64,000 nt of DNA from Streptomyces sp. L2. GTDB taxonomy: Bacteria > Actinomycetota > Actinomycetes > Streptomycetales > Streptomycetaceae. Within the stretch, counting starts at the first letter, position 1, and every line of letters begins with the position of its first letter. The position numbers and the translations under genes were made by a program. The DNA lies in NCBI RefSeq assembly GCF_004124325.1, contig NZ_QBDT01000001.1, positions 248,001 to 312,000 of the forward strand. Direction: 5' to 3'. Shown here piece after piece: positions 24,737 through 33,120 of this stretch. Below the pieces are notes generated by a model. That model was not told where the DNA came from. It saw only the letters and a list, made by a program, of their open reading frames with translations, and ran no database searches.

Positions 24737-26185
24737 TCAGTTGGTCCCGGTGAGGGACGACCCGTCGTTCCCGCCGGAATAGGACGGGGCGTCGGCACCC
24801 GACTGGTCCCCGGCACCCGACTGGTCGCCCGCACCCTGGTCGCCCGAGCCCTGCTGGCCCGCGCCCTGGTCCTGGCCCTGGCCGCCGCCGTTCTGGTCAC
24901 CGCCGGTGGCGGACGGGTCGGCCGTGCCACCGGTCTGGTCGCCTCCGGCCTGGTCCCCGGCACCGGCCTGAGCCCCCGAGCCCGACTGGTCACCCGCACC
25001 GGACTGGTCCCCGGCGCCCGCCTGGCCCCCGGCGCCGCCGCCCAGCGTGGCGCCCGTGGCCTGGAGCGCCGCCGTCACCGGCTGGAAGAAGGTCTCGCCG
25101 CCGTTGGTGCAGTCGCCGCTGCCGCCCGAGGTGAGGCCGACCGCGCCGCCGTCCTGGGTGAAGAGGGAGCCGCCGCTGTCGCCGGCCTCGGCGCAGACGT
25201 TGGTCTGGATGAGGCCGTTGACGGTGTCGACCCCGCCCGGGTCGGTCTCGCTCTGGAAGTTGACCGTGGCGTCGAGGCCGGTGACCTGGCCGTCGTGCAG
25301 ACCGGTGGTCGAGCCCATGCGGAACACGGTCTCGCCGACGGTGGCGTCCTGGGCCTGCGTGATCTGCACCGTCTGCCCGTTGCCGGCGTTGACCTCGCTG
25401 GGCGCCTGGGTGGTGGCGTCGTCGTACTTGACGAGGGCGAAGTCGTTCCCGGGGAAGGTGGCCTGGTCGACGGTGGCGAGGGGCTGCCCGGTCTGCGAGT
25501 CGGACCACTGCTTGGCGGCCACCCCGCAGTGACCGGCCGTCAGGAAGGCCGGACTGCCGTCGGACGCGGTGACGTTGAAGCCGAGGGAGCAGCGGACACC
25601 GCCGCCCTGCACCTGGGCGAAGATGGCGTCGCCGCCGGAGAGGAACGTCTTGAAGGTGCCCGAGGACTTCTTCAGGGTCGCCATGCCGGAGCCGAGACCG
25701 CGCACGGTCGACCGCACCTTGTCCCACTTGGCGCCGGTGACGGTGCTGTCGGCGGTGACCAGGATCTTGTCGGTGCGCGGGTCGACGGCCCAGGCGGTGC
25801 CGGGCACGGTCGCCCGGGTCTTCAGGGTGTGGGCGGCGGCCTTGAGTTCGGCGGTGCTGTTGGCGACGTGCCGGACAGCCGCGCCCGCCTTCTCCGCCTG
25901 TGCGGCCGCCGTGCCGTCGCCGTCGGCGACGTTGACGACGAGCTGTTTCTTCGCGTCGTCGTAGTAGGTGCCGGCGATCGAGTCGCCGAGCGTCTTCTGC
26001 AACCGGGCGGCGAGGTCCGAGGCGTCAGCGGCCTTCAGGGTCCGGGCGGTGCCGCCGGCGTTCGAGGCCTTGCCCTGGTCCTGTGAGGCCATGGCGTTGG
26101 GCAGCAGGAGTGCCGCCGCTCCGAGCGCCGCGACGCCGCCCACCGCTATCGCGGCCTTGCGCTTGGGCATTCGCTTGTGACTCAA
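24737..26185 (-). CDS. Secreted S1-family (streptogrisin-like) serine protease with low-complexity tail
   Basis: A 482-residue preproprotein. TTG at 26185 is chosen because AGGAGG lies eight bases upstream; the product then starts MSHKRMPKRKAAIAVGG. A signal peptide (to about residue 34) and a propeptide (about 35-195) precede the chymotrypsin-like domain. The catalytic triad is visible: His in LTAGHCG, Asp in GNDFALVKY, Ser in EAGDSGGS. Two cysteine pairs (RCSLGF/GHCG, NVCAEAG/GDCTNGG) match streptogrisins. The last 95 residues are a Gly/Gln/Asp-rich repeat of GAGDQSG units ending SLTGTN, unusual for the family, possibly a wall-spanning or disordered tail. It acts outside the cell. Confidence 0.9.
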   Translation of the reverse strand: MSHKRMPKRKAAIAVGGVAALGAAALLLPNAMASQDQGKASNAGGTARTLKAADASDLAARLQKTLGDSIAGTYYDDAKKQLVVNVADGDGTAAAQAEKAGAAVRHVANSTAELKAAAHTLKTRATVPGTAWAVDPRTDKILVTADSTVTGAKWDKVRSTVRGLGSGMATLKKSSGTFKTFLSGGDAIFAQVQGGGVRCSLGFNVTASDGSPAFLTAGHCGVAAKQWSDSQTGQPLATVDQATFPGNDFALVKYDDATTQAPSEVNAGNGQTVQITQAQDATVGETVFRMGSTTGLHDGQVTGLDATVNFQSETDPGGVDTVNGLIQTNVCAEAGDSGGSLFTQDGGAVGLTSGGSGDCTNGGETFFQPVTAALQATGATLGGGAGGQAGAGDQSGAGDQSGSGAQAGAGDQAGGDQTGGTADPSATGGDQNGGGQGQDQGAGQQGSGDQGAGDQSGAGDQSGADAPSYSGGNDGSSLTGTN

Positions 26186-26799
26186 CTTCTCGACCTCCTG
26201 GGGACGGGGGTCTGCCGCTGTCGGCAGGTGATCGGGGGCGCCTGGATGGCTGTAGGTACGGGCGGTTCGCGTGGCGCGTTCAACGCGGGGCGTCAACTCC
26301 CGTCCCACGGAGGCGAATCAGCCGCGCACCGAAGAGCCCTCGCCCGACACGTTCGGCTACCGATCGGTAACGGTCGGTTCCGGACACGTACCGGAATCCC
26401 GGCTTCAGCGAATCTGCACATCGAATGCCCAAGCGGGTCACGGCGGCCAGGGGATCTGCACATCCGCGCGCCCCTCAAAACGCCTTTGGGGCGGAGTGCC
26501 GGATTCCGCCTCCGCTGGGCAAGGGGCGTGCCGTACCGATGCCGTGCGGCTTGTGAAGGAGTCGCCGACATGCCGTGCGCACACCTGCACGGTTAGGTGG
26601 CTCCCGGAGCCAAGTGTGCTGGTGAGAGCCCTGTTTGAGTGGAAGGGGGCCGCGCGTGCGTGCTTTGATCCTTCGCATCGCGGGGGCCGCTGCGGGCCCC
26701 GGAGACGGGTGCCCGGCACCCGCGTTCGCGGCCGTCCGTCTGTCCCCAGAGGGGGCCGCTCCCCCCTTGTGAAATATCCATACGAAGGGAAGTTCCACC
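26186..26799. promoter_or_regulatory. Long divergent upstream region with palindromes and direct repeats
   Basis: A 614-bp gap between the divergent protease and the GG-peptide gene. It holds a perfect 12-bp palindrome TACCGATCGGTA (26358-26369), an inverted repeat TTCCGG-N7-CCGGAA (26378-26396), and two copies of ATCTGCACATC (26412-26422 and 26454-26464) spaced 42 bp apart, four helical turns. Open frames through it lack coding features. These are candidate regulator sites for the peptide or protease gene; the regulators are not in the window. Confidence 0.45.
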
Positions 26800-27015
26800 A
26801 TGAACTCCACCCCCCAGGTCGAGACCGCCGAGATCTCGGACGCCGCCCTTGACGGCATCTCCGGCGGTCTCTCCGTGAACGCCCTCAACACCGCCACCGG
26901 CGCCCTGAACGGCGTTGCCCCGGTCGCCGGCCTGGCGGACACGCTCGTCGGCACCGTCGAGGGTGTCACCGGCCTGAACGTCCAGCCGGTCACCAACCTG
27001 GTCGCCGGTCTCTGA
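26800..27015 (+). CDS. Double-glycine leader peptide, putative bacteriocin-like/RiPP precursor
   Basis: A 71-residue peptide with a GAAGGGA binding site. Residues 1-23 (MNSTPQVETAEISDAALDGISGG) form an acidic leader ending in Gly-Gly, with the D-x-x-L-D-x-I-x-G-G pattern cleaved by C39 peptidases. The 48-residue core (24-71) is hydrophobic, Gly/Val/Ala/Leu-rich with short quasi-repeats such as NTATGALNGVAP and GLADTLVGTVEG. It has no cysteine and few basic residues, resembling two-peptide or linear bacteriocins more than lanthipeptides. The following genes encode an adaptor and a peptidase-exporter, which presumably cleave and secrete it. No modifying enzyme is adjacent. Its activity is unknown. 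Confidence 0.8.
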   Translation: MNSTPQVETAEISDAALDGISGGLSVNALNTATGALNGVAPVAGLADTLVGTVEGVTGLNVQPVTNLVAGL

Positions 27016-27039
27016 CCGCACCGAGGTGTCACCGCGGGT

Positions 27040-27064
27040 CCCGGAGCCGTCCCTCGGCTCCGGG
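27040..27064 (+). terminator. Hairpin between GG-peptide and exporter genes
   Basis: A perfect 10-bp stem CCCGGAGCCG/CGGCTCCGGG with a five-base loop starts 25 bp after the peptide stop and 60 bp before the adaptor start. It probably attenuates transcription so that the peptide is made in excess over its exporter. Confidence 0.6.
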
Positions 27065-27123
27065 GCTCTCGGATGCCCGCACACATGCCGTGACGTCGTC
27101 TCTCCCCGGGTGAGGGAAGTTCC

Positions 27124-27930
27124 GTGCAGTTCCGCCAACAGGCCCTCGCCAAACTCCAGTCGCCGGAAGAACTGGATCTTCCCGTGCGGCTGGCCCGCCC
27201 GCAGGGGTGGCTCGCGCTGGCCGTCACCGTCGTGGTGATGGCGGCCGCCACCGTGTGGGCGCTGACCGGTTCGGTCGCCTCCACCGTGAGCGCGCCGGCC
27301 GTTCTCACGCACGGGCAGGGCAGCTATGTGCTCCAGAGCCCCGTGTCCGGGCAGGTGACGGCCGTGCTCGCCCAGCAGGGCGAGCGGCTGGCCGCCGGCG
27401 CCCCAGTCGTCAAGGTCCGTACCGCGCAGGGCGATTCGATGGTCCGCACGGTCGCCGCCGGCCGGGTCACCGCGCTCGCCGCCACCATCGGGCAGATCGT
27501 GCGCACCGGCACCGCCGTGGCCGCGGTCGAGAAGGTCGCGCACGCTTCCGACCCGCTGTACGCGACGGTGTACGTCCCCGCCGAGAACGCCGCCTCGATC
27601 CCCGCGCACGCCGCCGTGGACCTCACCGTGCCCTCGGTGTCCACGCAGCGGTACGGCGTGCTGCGCGGGCACGTGAAGTCGGTGGACCGCGCGGCCCAGT
27701 CCGCCCAGTCGATCTCCGCGTTCCTCGGCGACAGTCAGCTCGGCGAGCAGTTCACCCGCAAGGGGCGCCCGGTCGCCGTCCTGGTCTCGCTGGACCGGTC
27801 GGCGTCGACGAAGAGCGGCTACCGCTGGTCGTCCGCGGACGGACCGCCGTACCGGCTGGACTCCATGACCCTGGCCTCCGGTTCGGTCAAGCTGGCCGAC
27901 CAGCGCCCCGTCGACTGGCTGCTCCCGTGA
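27124..27930 (+). CDS. HlyD-like membrane adaptor of an NHLM-type peptide export system
   Basis: A 268-residue protein with a GTG start after GAGGGAAG. One N-terminal membrane helix (about residues 28-50, WLALAVTVVVMAAATVWAL) is followed by a biotinyl/lipoyl-like hairpin (LQSPVSGQVTAVLAQQGERLAAGAPV) and beta-rich segments. It matches the secretion proteins found with NHLM bacteriocin transporters. In Gram-positive bacteria these adaptors help the ABC exporter thread the peptide through the envelope. It overlaps the next gene by GTGA, so translation is probably coupled. The family call is good; partner identity comes from context. Confidence 0.82.
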   Translation: MQFRQQALAKLQSPEELDLPVRLARPQGWLALAVTVVVMAAATVWALTGSVASTVSAPAVLTHGQGSYVLQSPVSGQVTAVLAQQGERLAAGAPVVKVRTAQGDSMVRTVAAGRVTALAATIGQIVRTGTAVAAVEKVAHASDPLYATVYVPAENAASIPAHAAVDLTVPSVSTQRYGVLRGHVKSVDRAAQSAQSISAFLGDSQLGEQFTRKGRPVAVLVSLDRSASTKSGYRWSSADGPPYRLDSMTLASGSVKLADQRPVDWLLP

Positions 27931-30149
27931 CCGCCGCGCAGGAGACCGGTGGCCGCAGACGCGCCGCCCCGGCCAAGCGGCAGGTCCCCCGGCCCCGCGG
28001 CCGCGCTGTGCGCACACCCACCGTGCTGCAGATGGAGGCCGTCGAGTGCGGCGCCGCCTCGCTCGCGATGGTGCTCGGCCACTACGGCCGGCACGTCCCG
28101 CTGGAGGAGCTGCGCATCGCCTGCGGCGTCTCCCGGGACGGCTCGCGCGCCAGCAACCTGCTGAAGGCGGCCCGCGGTTACGGCCTCACCGCCAAGGGCA
28201 TGCAGATGGACCTGGCCGCCCTCGCCGAGGTGCGCGGGCCGGCCATCCTGTTCTGGGAGTTCAACCACTACGTCGTCTACGACGGCATGGGGCGCCGCTT
28301 CGGCCGGCGCGGCGTGTACGTCAACGACCCCGCCAAGGGCCGCCGGTTCGTGCCCATGGAGGAGTTCGACGGCAGCTTCACCGGCGTCGTGCTGGTGCTG
28401 GAGCCCGGTGACAGCTTCACCCGGGGCGGGCGCAGGCCGGGCGTGCTCGGCGCGATGCCGGCCCGGCTGCGCGGCACCGCGGGCGCCCTGCCCGCCGCGG
28501 TGCTGGCCAGCCTGCTGCTGGTCGGGGTGGGCGCCGCGCTGCCCGCGCTCAGCCGCACCTACATCGACCTGTTCCTGCTCGGCGGCCAGACCTCGCTGCT
28601 GGGCGTGCTGTTCGCCTCGATGGCCACGTGTGTGCTGCTCACGCTGGCCCTGACCTGGCTGCAGCAGGCCAATCTGCTGCACGGCCGGATCATCTCCTCG
28701 ACCCTGTCCAGCGCCCGCTTCCTGCGCCATCTGCTGCGGCTGCCGGTGACGTTCTTCGCCCAGCGCTCCCCCGCCGACCTGGTGCAGCGCCTGCAGTCCA
28801 ACGACCAGGTCGCCGAGACCCTGGCCCGCGACCTCGCGGCGGCCGGCGTCGACGCGATCGTCGTCGTGCTGTACGCGGTGCTCCTCTACACCTACGACCC
28901 GCAGCTGACGTTCCTCGGCATCGGCGTGGCCCTGCTGAACGTGGTGGCGATGCGCATAGCCGTACGGCTGCGCGCGACCCGGACGGCCAAGCTGCGCGCG
29001 GACACGGCCCGGCTCACGAACACGTCGTACACGGGTCTGCAGCTGATCGAGACGATGAAGGCGACCGGCGGCGAGGACGGCTACTTCCGCAAGTGGGCCG
29101 GGCAGCACGCCACCACGCTGGAGGAGCAGCAGCGGCTCGGGGTGCCGAGCGCCTGGCTGGGCGTGGTCGCGCCGACGCTGGCGACGTTCAACAGCGCGCT
29201 GATCCTGTGGATCGGCGGGATGCGGGCGGTGGAGGGGCACATCTCGGTCGGTCTGCTGGTCGCCTTCCAGGCGCTGGTCACCCGGTTCACCGCGCCGCTG
29301 ACCCGGCTCAACGGGGTCGCGGGCCGCATCCAGGACTTCGCCGCCGACGTGGCCCGGCTGAAGGACGTGGAGAACTTCCAGGCCGACCCGCTCTACGCCC
29401 GCCCCGGCGCCGGCGACTCGACGCGCCGGCTGCACGGGCACGTCGAGCTGGAGAACATCGCCTTCGGGTACAGCCCGCTGGACCAGCCGCTGCTGACCGG
29501 GTTCGACCTGACGGTGGGTCCGGGTCAGCAGGTGGCGCTGGTCGGCGGCTCGGGCAGCGGCAAGTCGACGGTGTCCCGGCTGATCTCCGGCCTGTACACG
29601 CCGTGGGACGGGGTGATCCGGATCGACGGCCGCCGGCTGGAGGACATCCCGCGCGGCGCGCTGGCGGCCTCCGTGTCCTTCGTCGACCAGGACGTGTTCC
29701 TCTTCGAGGGCTCGGTCCGCGACAACGTGGCGCTGTGGGACCCGTCGGTCCCGGACGAGGCCGTGGTGGAGGCGCTGAGGGACGCGGCGCTGTACGACGT
29801 GGTGACGCGTCGGCCCGGCGGCATCCACAGCCCGGTCGAGCAGGACGGCCGGAACTTCTCCGGCGGGCAGCGCCAGCGCCTGGAGATCGCCCGCGCGCTG
29901 GTGCGCCGCCCGAGCATCCTGGTGCTGGACGAGGTGACCAGCGCGCTGGACGCGGAGACCGAGCAGGTCGTGATGGACAACCTGCGGCGGCGCGGCTGCG
30001 CCTGTGTGGTCATCGCGCACCGGCTGAGCACGGTCCGCGACAGCGACGAGATCGTCGTGCTCCAGCACGGCACGGTCGTCGAACGCGGGCGGCACGAGGA
30101 GCTGGTGGCGCGCGGCGGCGCGTACGCGGCGCTGGTCAGGGAGCGGTGA
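27927..30149 (+). CDS. C39 peptidase-containing ABC exporter (NHLM type)
   Basis: A 740-residue transporter starting at the GTG inside the GTGA overlap with the adaptor gene. The N-terminal C39 peptidase domain (about 30-160) has its cysteine in QMEAVECGAAS (C41), its histidine in EFNHYVVYDG and its aspartate in YVNDPAKGR, so it should be active and cleave after Gly-Gly. Membrane helices occupy about 190-470. The ATPase domain has GGSGSGKST, FSGGQRQRLE, ILVLDEVTSALD and VIAHRLS. It presumably processes and exports the peptide encoded at 26800. The next gene starts one base after its stop. Confidence 0.92.
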   Translation: MTAAQETGGRRRAAPAKRQVPRPRGRAVRTPTVLQMEAVECGAASLAMVLGHYGRHVPLEELRIACGVSRDGSRASNLLKAARGYGLTAKGMQMDLAALAEVRGPAILFWEFNHYVVYDGMGRRFGRRGVYVNDPAKGRRFVPMEEFDGSFTGVVLVLEPGDSFTRGGRRPGVLGAMPARLRGTAGALPAAVLASLLLVGVGAALPALSRTYIDLFLLGGQTSLLGVLFASMATCVLLTLALTWLQQANLLHGRIISSTLSSARFLRHLLRLPVTFFAQRSPADLVQRLQSNDQVAETLARDLAAAGVDAIVVVLYAVLLYTYDPQLTFLGIGVALLNVVAMRIAVRLRATRTAKLRADTARLTNTSYTGLQLIETMKATGGEDGYFRKWAGQHATTLEEQQRLGVPSAWLGVVAPTLATFNSALILWIGGMRAVEGHISVGLLVAFQALVTRFTAPLTRLNGVAGRIQDFAADVARLKDVENFQADPLYARPGAGDSTRRLHGHVELENIAFGYSPLDQPLLTGFDLTVGPGQQVALVGGSGSGKSTVSRLISGLYTPWDGVIRIDGRRLEDIPRGALAASVSFVDQDVFLFEGSVRDNVALWDPSVPDEAVVEALRDAALYDVVTRRPGGIHSPVEQDGRNFSGGQRQRLEIARALVRRPSILVLDEVTSALDAETEQVVMDNLRRRGCACVVIAHRLSTVRDSDEIVVLQHGTVVERGRHEELVARGGAYAALVRER

Positions 30150-30150
30150 G

Positions 30151-32976
30151 ATGACGTCGGTTCAGGAGGGGTACGACGGCGACCTCGTGCTCGGCGCGCT
30201 CGGTGCGCTGGGCACGCGCGTCGACTGCGCCGGGTTCACCCGCGTCGACCTGGAGGGTCCGCAGGTGCTGTGGCTGGTCGCGGCCGGCGCGCTGGACCTG
30301 TTCGCGGTGGACGCCGCCGAGCAGGGCCACTGGCACCACCTGGGCCGGCTGGAGGCGGGCGCGCTGCTGCTCGGCCCGGTCGCCGGGCCCCGGCACACCC
30401 TGGTCGCCCGCCCGGTGCGGGACTGCGTGCTGCACCGGGTCAACCTGCGCGAGCTGTACCAGCCGGCCCACACCCAGACCTGGTCGTACGACGAGTACGG
30501 CAACCCGCAGTACGTGCCGCCGGCGACGAGCCCGCTGGAGTACGCCGTCGCCCTGGGCGTGGGCCGCGGCCTCTCCGTCCTCTTCCAGGCGCCGATGGCC
30601 GAGGAGCGGACGGCGGCGCCCTCCGACGACGACGTGTTCTGGATGCAGGTCCCGCCGGGCAGCGTGCAGTACGGCTCGGTCTACGGCGCGGAGGCCGCGG
30701 CCGACCTGCTGATGGACCCGGCGCTGTGGCAGAGCATGGTCGACCAGCAGTACCGGCTGCTGACCGCGCTGGACCGCTGGATCGAGCAGCTGGAGCGCAG
30801 CCACGAGACACGGACGGCCGCCGGGATCAAGGCCGGTGAGGCGGTCCGCGCGCAGGCCGACCAGACCCTGCTGGCGTCCATCGGCCGGCGCTCGCCGCGC
30901 CGGACGACGGCCGCCGACACCGACGCCACCTACGCGGCCTGCGCGCTGGTCGCCGAGGCGTCCGGGATCACCCTCGCCGAGCCCGCCCGGGGCGGCGCGG
31001 AGAGCGAGCGCCTCGACCCGGTCGAGCGGGTGGCACTCGCCTCCCGCGTGCGCACGAGGGCCGTACGGCTGGACGGGCGCTGGTGGCGGGAGAACGTGGG
31101 CCCGCTGGTCGGGCACCGGGCGCTGTCCGGGGCGCCGGTGGCGCTGCTGTGGCGGCGCGGCGGCTATGCGGCCGTGCATCCGGGGACCGGGCGTGAGACG
31201 CCGGTGGAGAAGGAGAACGCCGAGGAGTTCGAGGCGCGCGCGGTGATGTTCTACCGGCCGCTGCCCGAGCGGCGGCTCGGGCCGCTCGGGCTGCTGCGGT
31301 TCAGCCTGCGCGGCACCCGCGGCGACGTGCTGCGGCTCCTGCTGGCGGGGCTGGTGACGGTGGCGATCGGCGCGCTGGTGCCGGTCGCCACCGGCAAGGT
31401 CCTCGGGGAGTACGTGCCGAAGGCGCAGCAGGACCTCATCGTCCAGGTGTGCCTGGCGGTGATGGTGAGCGGGGTGGTGTCGGCCGCGTTCACGCTGCTG
31501 GAGAACCTGACGATCTTGCGGCTGGAGGGCCGTATCGAGGCGGCGCTCCAGCCGGCCGTCTGGGACCGGTTGCTGCGCCTGCCCACCCGGTTCTTCACGC
31601 AGCGCTCGACGGGTGAACTGGCCAGCGCCGCCATGGGCATCAGCGCGATCCGCCGGCTGCTCGCGGGCGTCGGCCCGGTGGTCGCCCAGTCGGTGACGGT
31701 CGGCGCGATGAACCTGGGCCTGCTGTTCTGGTACAGCGCGCCGCTGGCGCTGGCGGCGATCGGCATGCTCGTCGTCATCGGGGGCGTCTTCCTGGGACTC
31801 GGGCTGTGGCAGGTGCGCTGGCAGCGGCGGCTGGTGGTGCTCGGCAACAAGCTGAACAACCAGGCGTTCCAGACGCTGCGGGGCCTGCCGAAGCTGCGGG
31901 TCGCGGCGGCGGAGAACTACGCGTACGCGGCCTGGGCCCGGCAGTTCGCGCACAGCAGGGAGCTGCAGCAGAAGGTCGGCCGGATCAAGAACCTCACCAC
32001 CGTGCTGGGCGCGGTCTATCTGCCGGTGTGCACGCTGGCGATGTTCATGCTGCTGGCGGGTCCGGCGCAGGGCACGATGTCGGCGGCGGCGTTCCTCACC
32101 TTCAACACGTCGGTGACGATGGTGCTGACCTCGGTCACCCAGCTCACCGGCTCGTTCGTGTCGGCGGTGGCCGCGCTGCCGCTGTTCGAGGAGATCAGGC
32201 CGGTCCTGGACGCCACGCCCGAGGTGCGCACGGCCAGCACCCGGCCCGGTCCGCTGTCGGGCGCGCTGGAGGCGCGGCGGCTGTCGTTCCGGTACGCCGA
32301 CGACGGCCCGCTCGTCCTGGACGACGTGTCCTTCGCGGTCCGCCCGGGCGAGTTCGTGGCGATCGTCGGCCCGAGCGGCTGCGGCAAGTCGACCCTGTTG
32401 CGGCTGCTGATCGGCTTCGACAAGCCGGTCTCGGGCAGCGTCCTGTACGACGGCCAGGACCTGGCGGCGCTGGACCAGTCGGCGGTGCGCCGCCAGTGCG
32501 GGGTCGTCCTGCAGCACGCGCAGCCGTTCACCGGCTCGATCCTTGACGTCATCTGCGGCACCGAGCCGTACACGCCGGAGGAGGCCATGGCCGCCGCCGA
32601 GCTGGCGGGGCTCGCGGAGGACATCCGGCGGATGCCGATGGGCCTGCACACGATCGTCTCGGGCAGCGGCGCCGTGTCCGGCGGGCAGCGGCAGCGGCTG
32701 ATGATCGCGCAGGCGCTGATCCGCCGACCGCGGATCCTGTTCTTCGACGAGGCGACCAGCGCCCTGGACAACGACACCCAGCGCACGGTCATCGACAGCA
32801 CCCGCAAGCTGAACGCCACCCGGATCGTGATCGCCCACCGGCTGTCGACGGTGCTGGACGCGGACCGGGTCGTCGTCATGGAGGACGGCCGTGTCGTCCA
32901 GCAGGGCCCGCCCGCAGACCTGCTCGCCGACACCGGCGGCCGGCTGCACGAGCTGGTGCGCAGGCAGCTGGCCTGA
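30151..32976 (+). CDS. Second NHLM-type ABC transporter protein without peptidase
   Basis: A 941-residue protein. The first ~370 residues are soluble and lack a C39 site. They begin with a cyclic-nucleotide-binding-like beta region (VLWLVAAGALDLFAVDA...) and continue with a helical domain, as in the second ATPase subunit of NHLM bacteriocin export systems. Membrane helices are at about 390-640. The ATPase part has GPSGCGKST, VSGGQRQRL, ILFFDEATSALD and VIAHRLS. It probably forms a heterodimer with the upstream peptidase-transporter. ATG at 30151 is one base after the previous stop, so the genes are one operon. The role of the N-terminal domain is not established. Confidence 0.9.
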   Translation: MTSVQEGYDGDLVLGALGALGTRVDCAGFTRVDLEGPQVLWLVAAGALDLFAVDAAEQGHWHHLGRLEAGALLLGPVAGPRHTLVARPVRDCVLHRVNLRELYQPAHTQTWSYDEYGNPQYVPPATSPLEYAVALGVGRGLSVLFQAPMAEERTAAPSDDDVFWMQVPPGSVQYGSVYGAEAAADLLMDPALWQSMVDQQYRLLTALDRWIEQLERSHETRTAAGIKAGEAVRAQADQTLLASIGRRSPRRTTAADTDATYAACALVAEASGITLAEPARGGAESERLDPVERVALASRVRTRAVRLDGRWWRENVGPLVGHRALSGAPVALLWRRGGYAAVHPGTGRETPVEKENAEEFEARAVMFYRPLPERRLGPLGLLRFSLRGTRGDVLRLLLAGLVTVAIGALVPVATGKVLGEYVPKAQQDLIVQVCLAVMVSGVVSAAFTLLENLTILRLEGRIEAALQPAVWDRLLRLPTRFFTQRSTGELASAAMGISAIRRLLAGVGPVVAQSVTVGAMNLGLLFWYSAPLALAAIGMLVVIGGVFLGLGLWQVRWQRRLVVLGNKLNNQAFQTLRGLPKLRVAAAENYAYAAWARQFAHSRELQQKVGRIKNLTTVLGAVYLPVCTLAMFMLLAGPAQGTMSAAAFLTFNTSVTMVLTSVTQLTGSFVSAVAALPLFEEIRPVLDATPEVRTASTRPGPLSGALEARRLSFRYADDGPLVLDDVSFAVRPGEFVAIVGPSGCGKSTLLRLLIGFDKPVSGSVLYDGQDLAALDQSAVRRQCGVVLQHAQPFTGSILDVICGTEPYTPEEAMAAAELAGLAEDIRRMPMGLHTIVSGSGAVSGGQRQRLMIAQALIRRPRILFFDEATSALDNDTQRTVIDSTRKLNATRIVIAHRLSTVLDADRVVVMEDGRVVQQGPPADLLADTGGRLHELVRRQLA

Positions 32977-33120
32977 CCGTGTCCGGCTCCCCCGGGCCGA
33001 GTCGCAGGGTGGCGGGCGCCGGGGTGAGCATGGAACGGACAGGCAAGACGGCACAGGGCGGTCGCGCGGGAGCCGCGCAGCGGGTCCGGCCACCGCCCGG
33101 ACGCCCGGCGGGAGCAGCGC

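Noticed and set aside
26271..26852. 193-codon frame upstream of the GG-peptide gene
   Set aside because: It overlaps the real peptide gene in another frame, lacks coding character and spans operator-like palindromes.
26800..27015. Class I or II lanthipeptide precursor
   Set aside because: The core has no cysteine and no LanB/LanC/LanM gene is adjacent.
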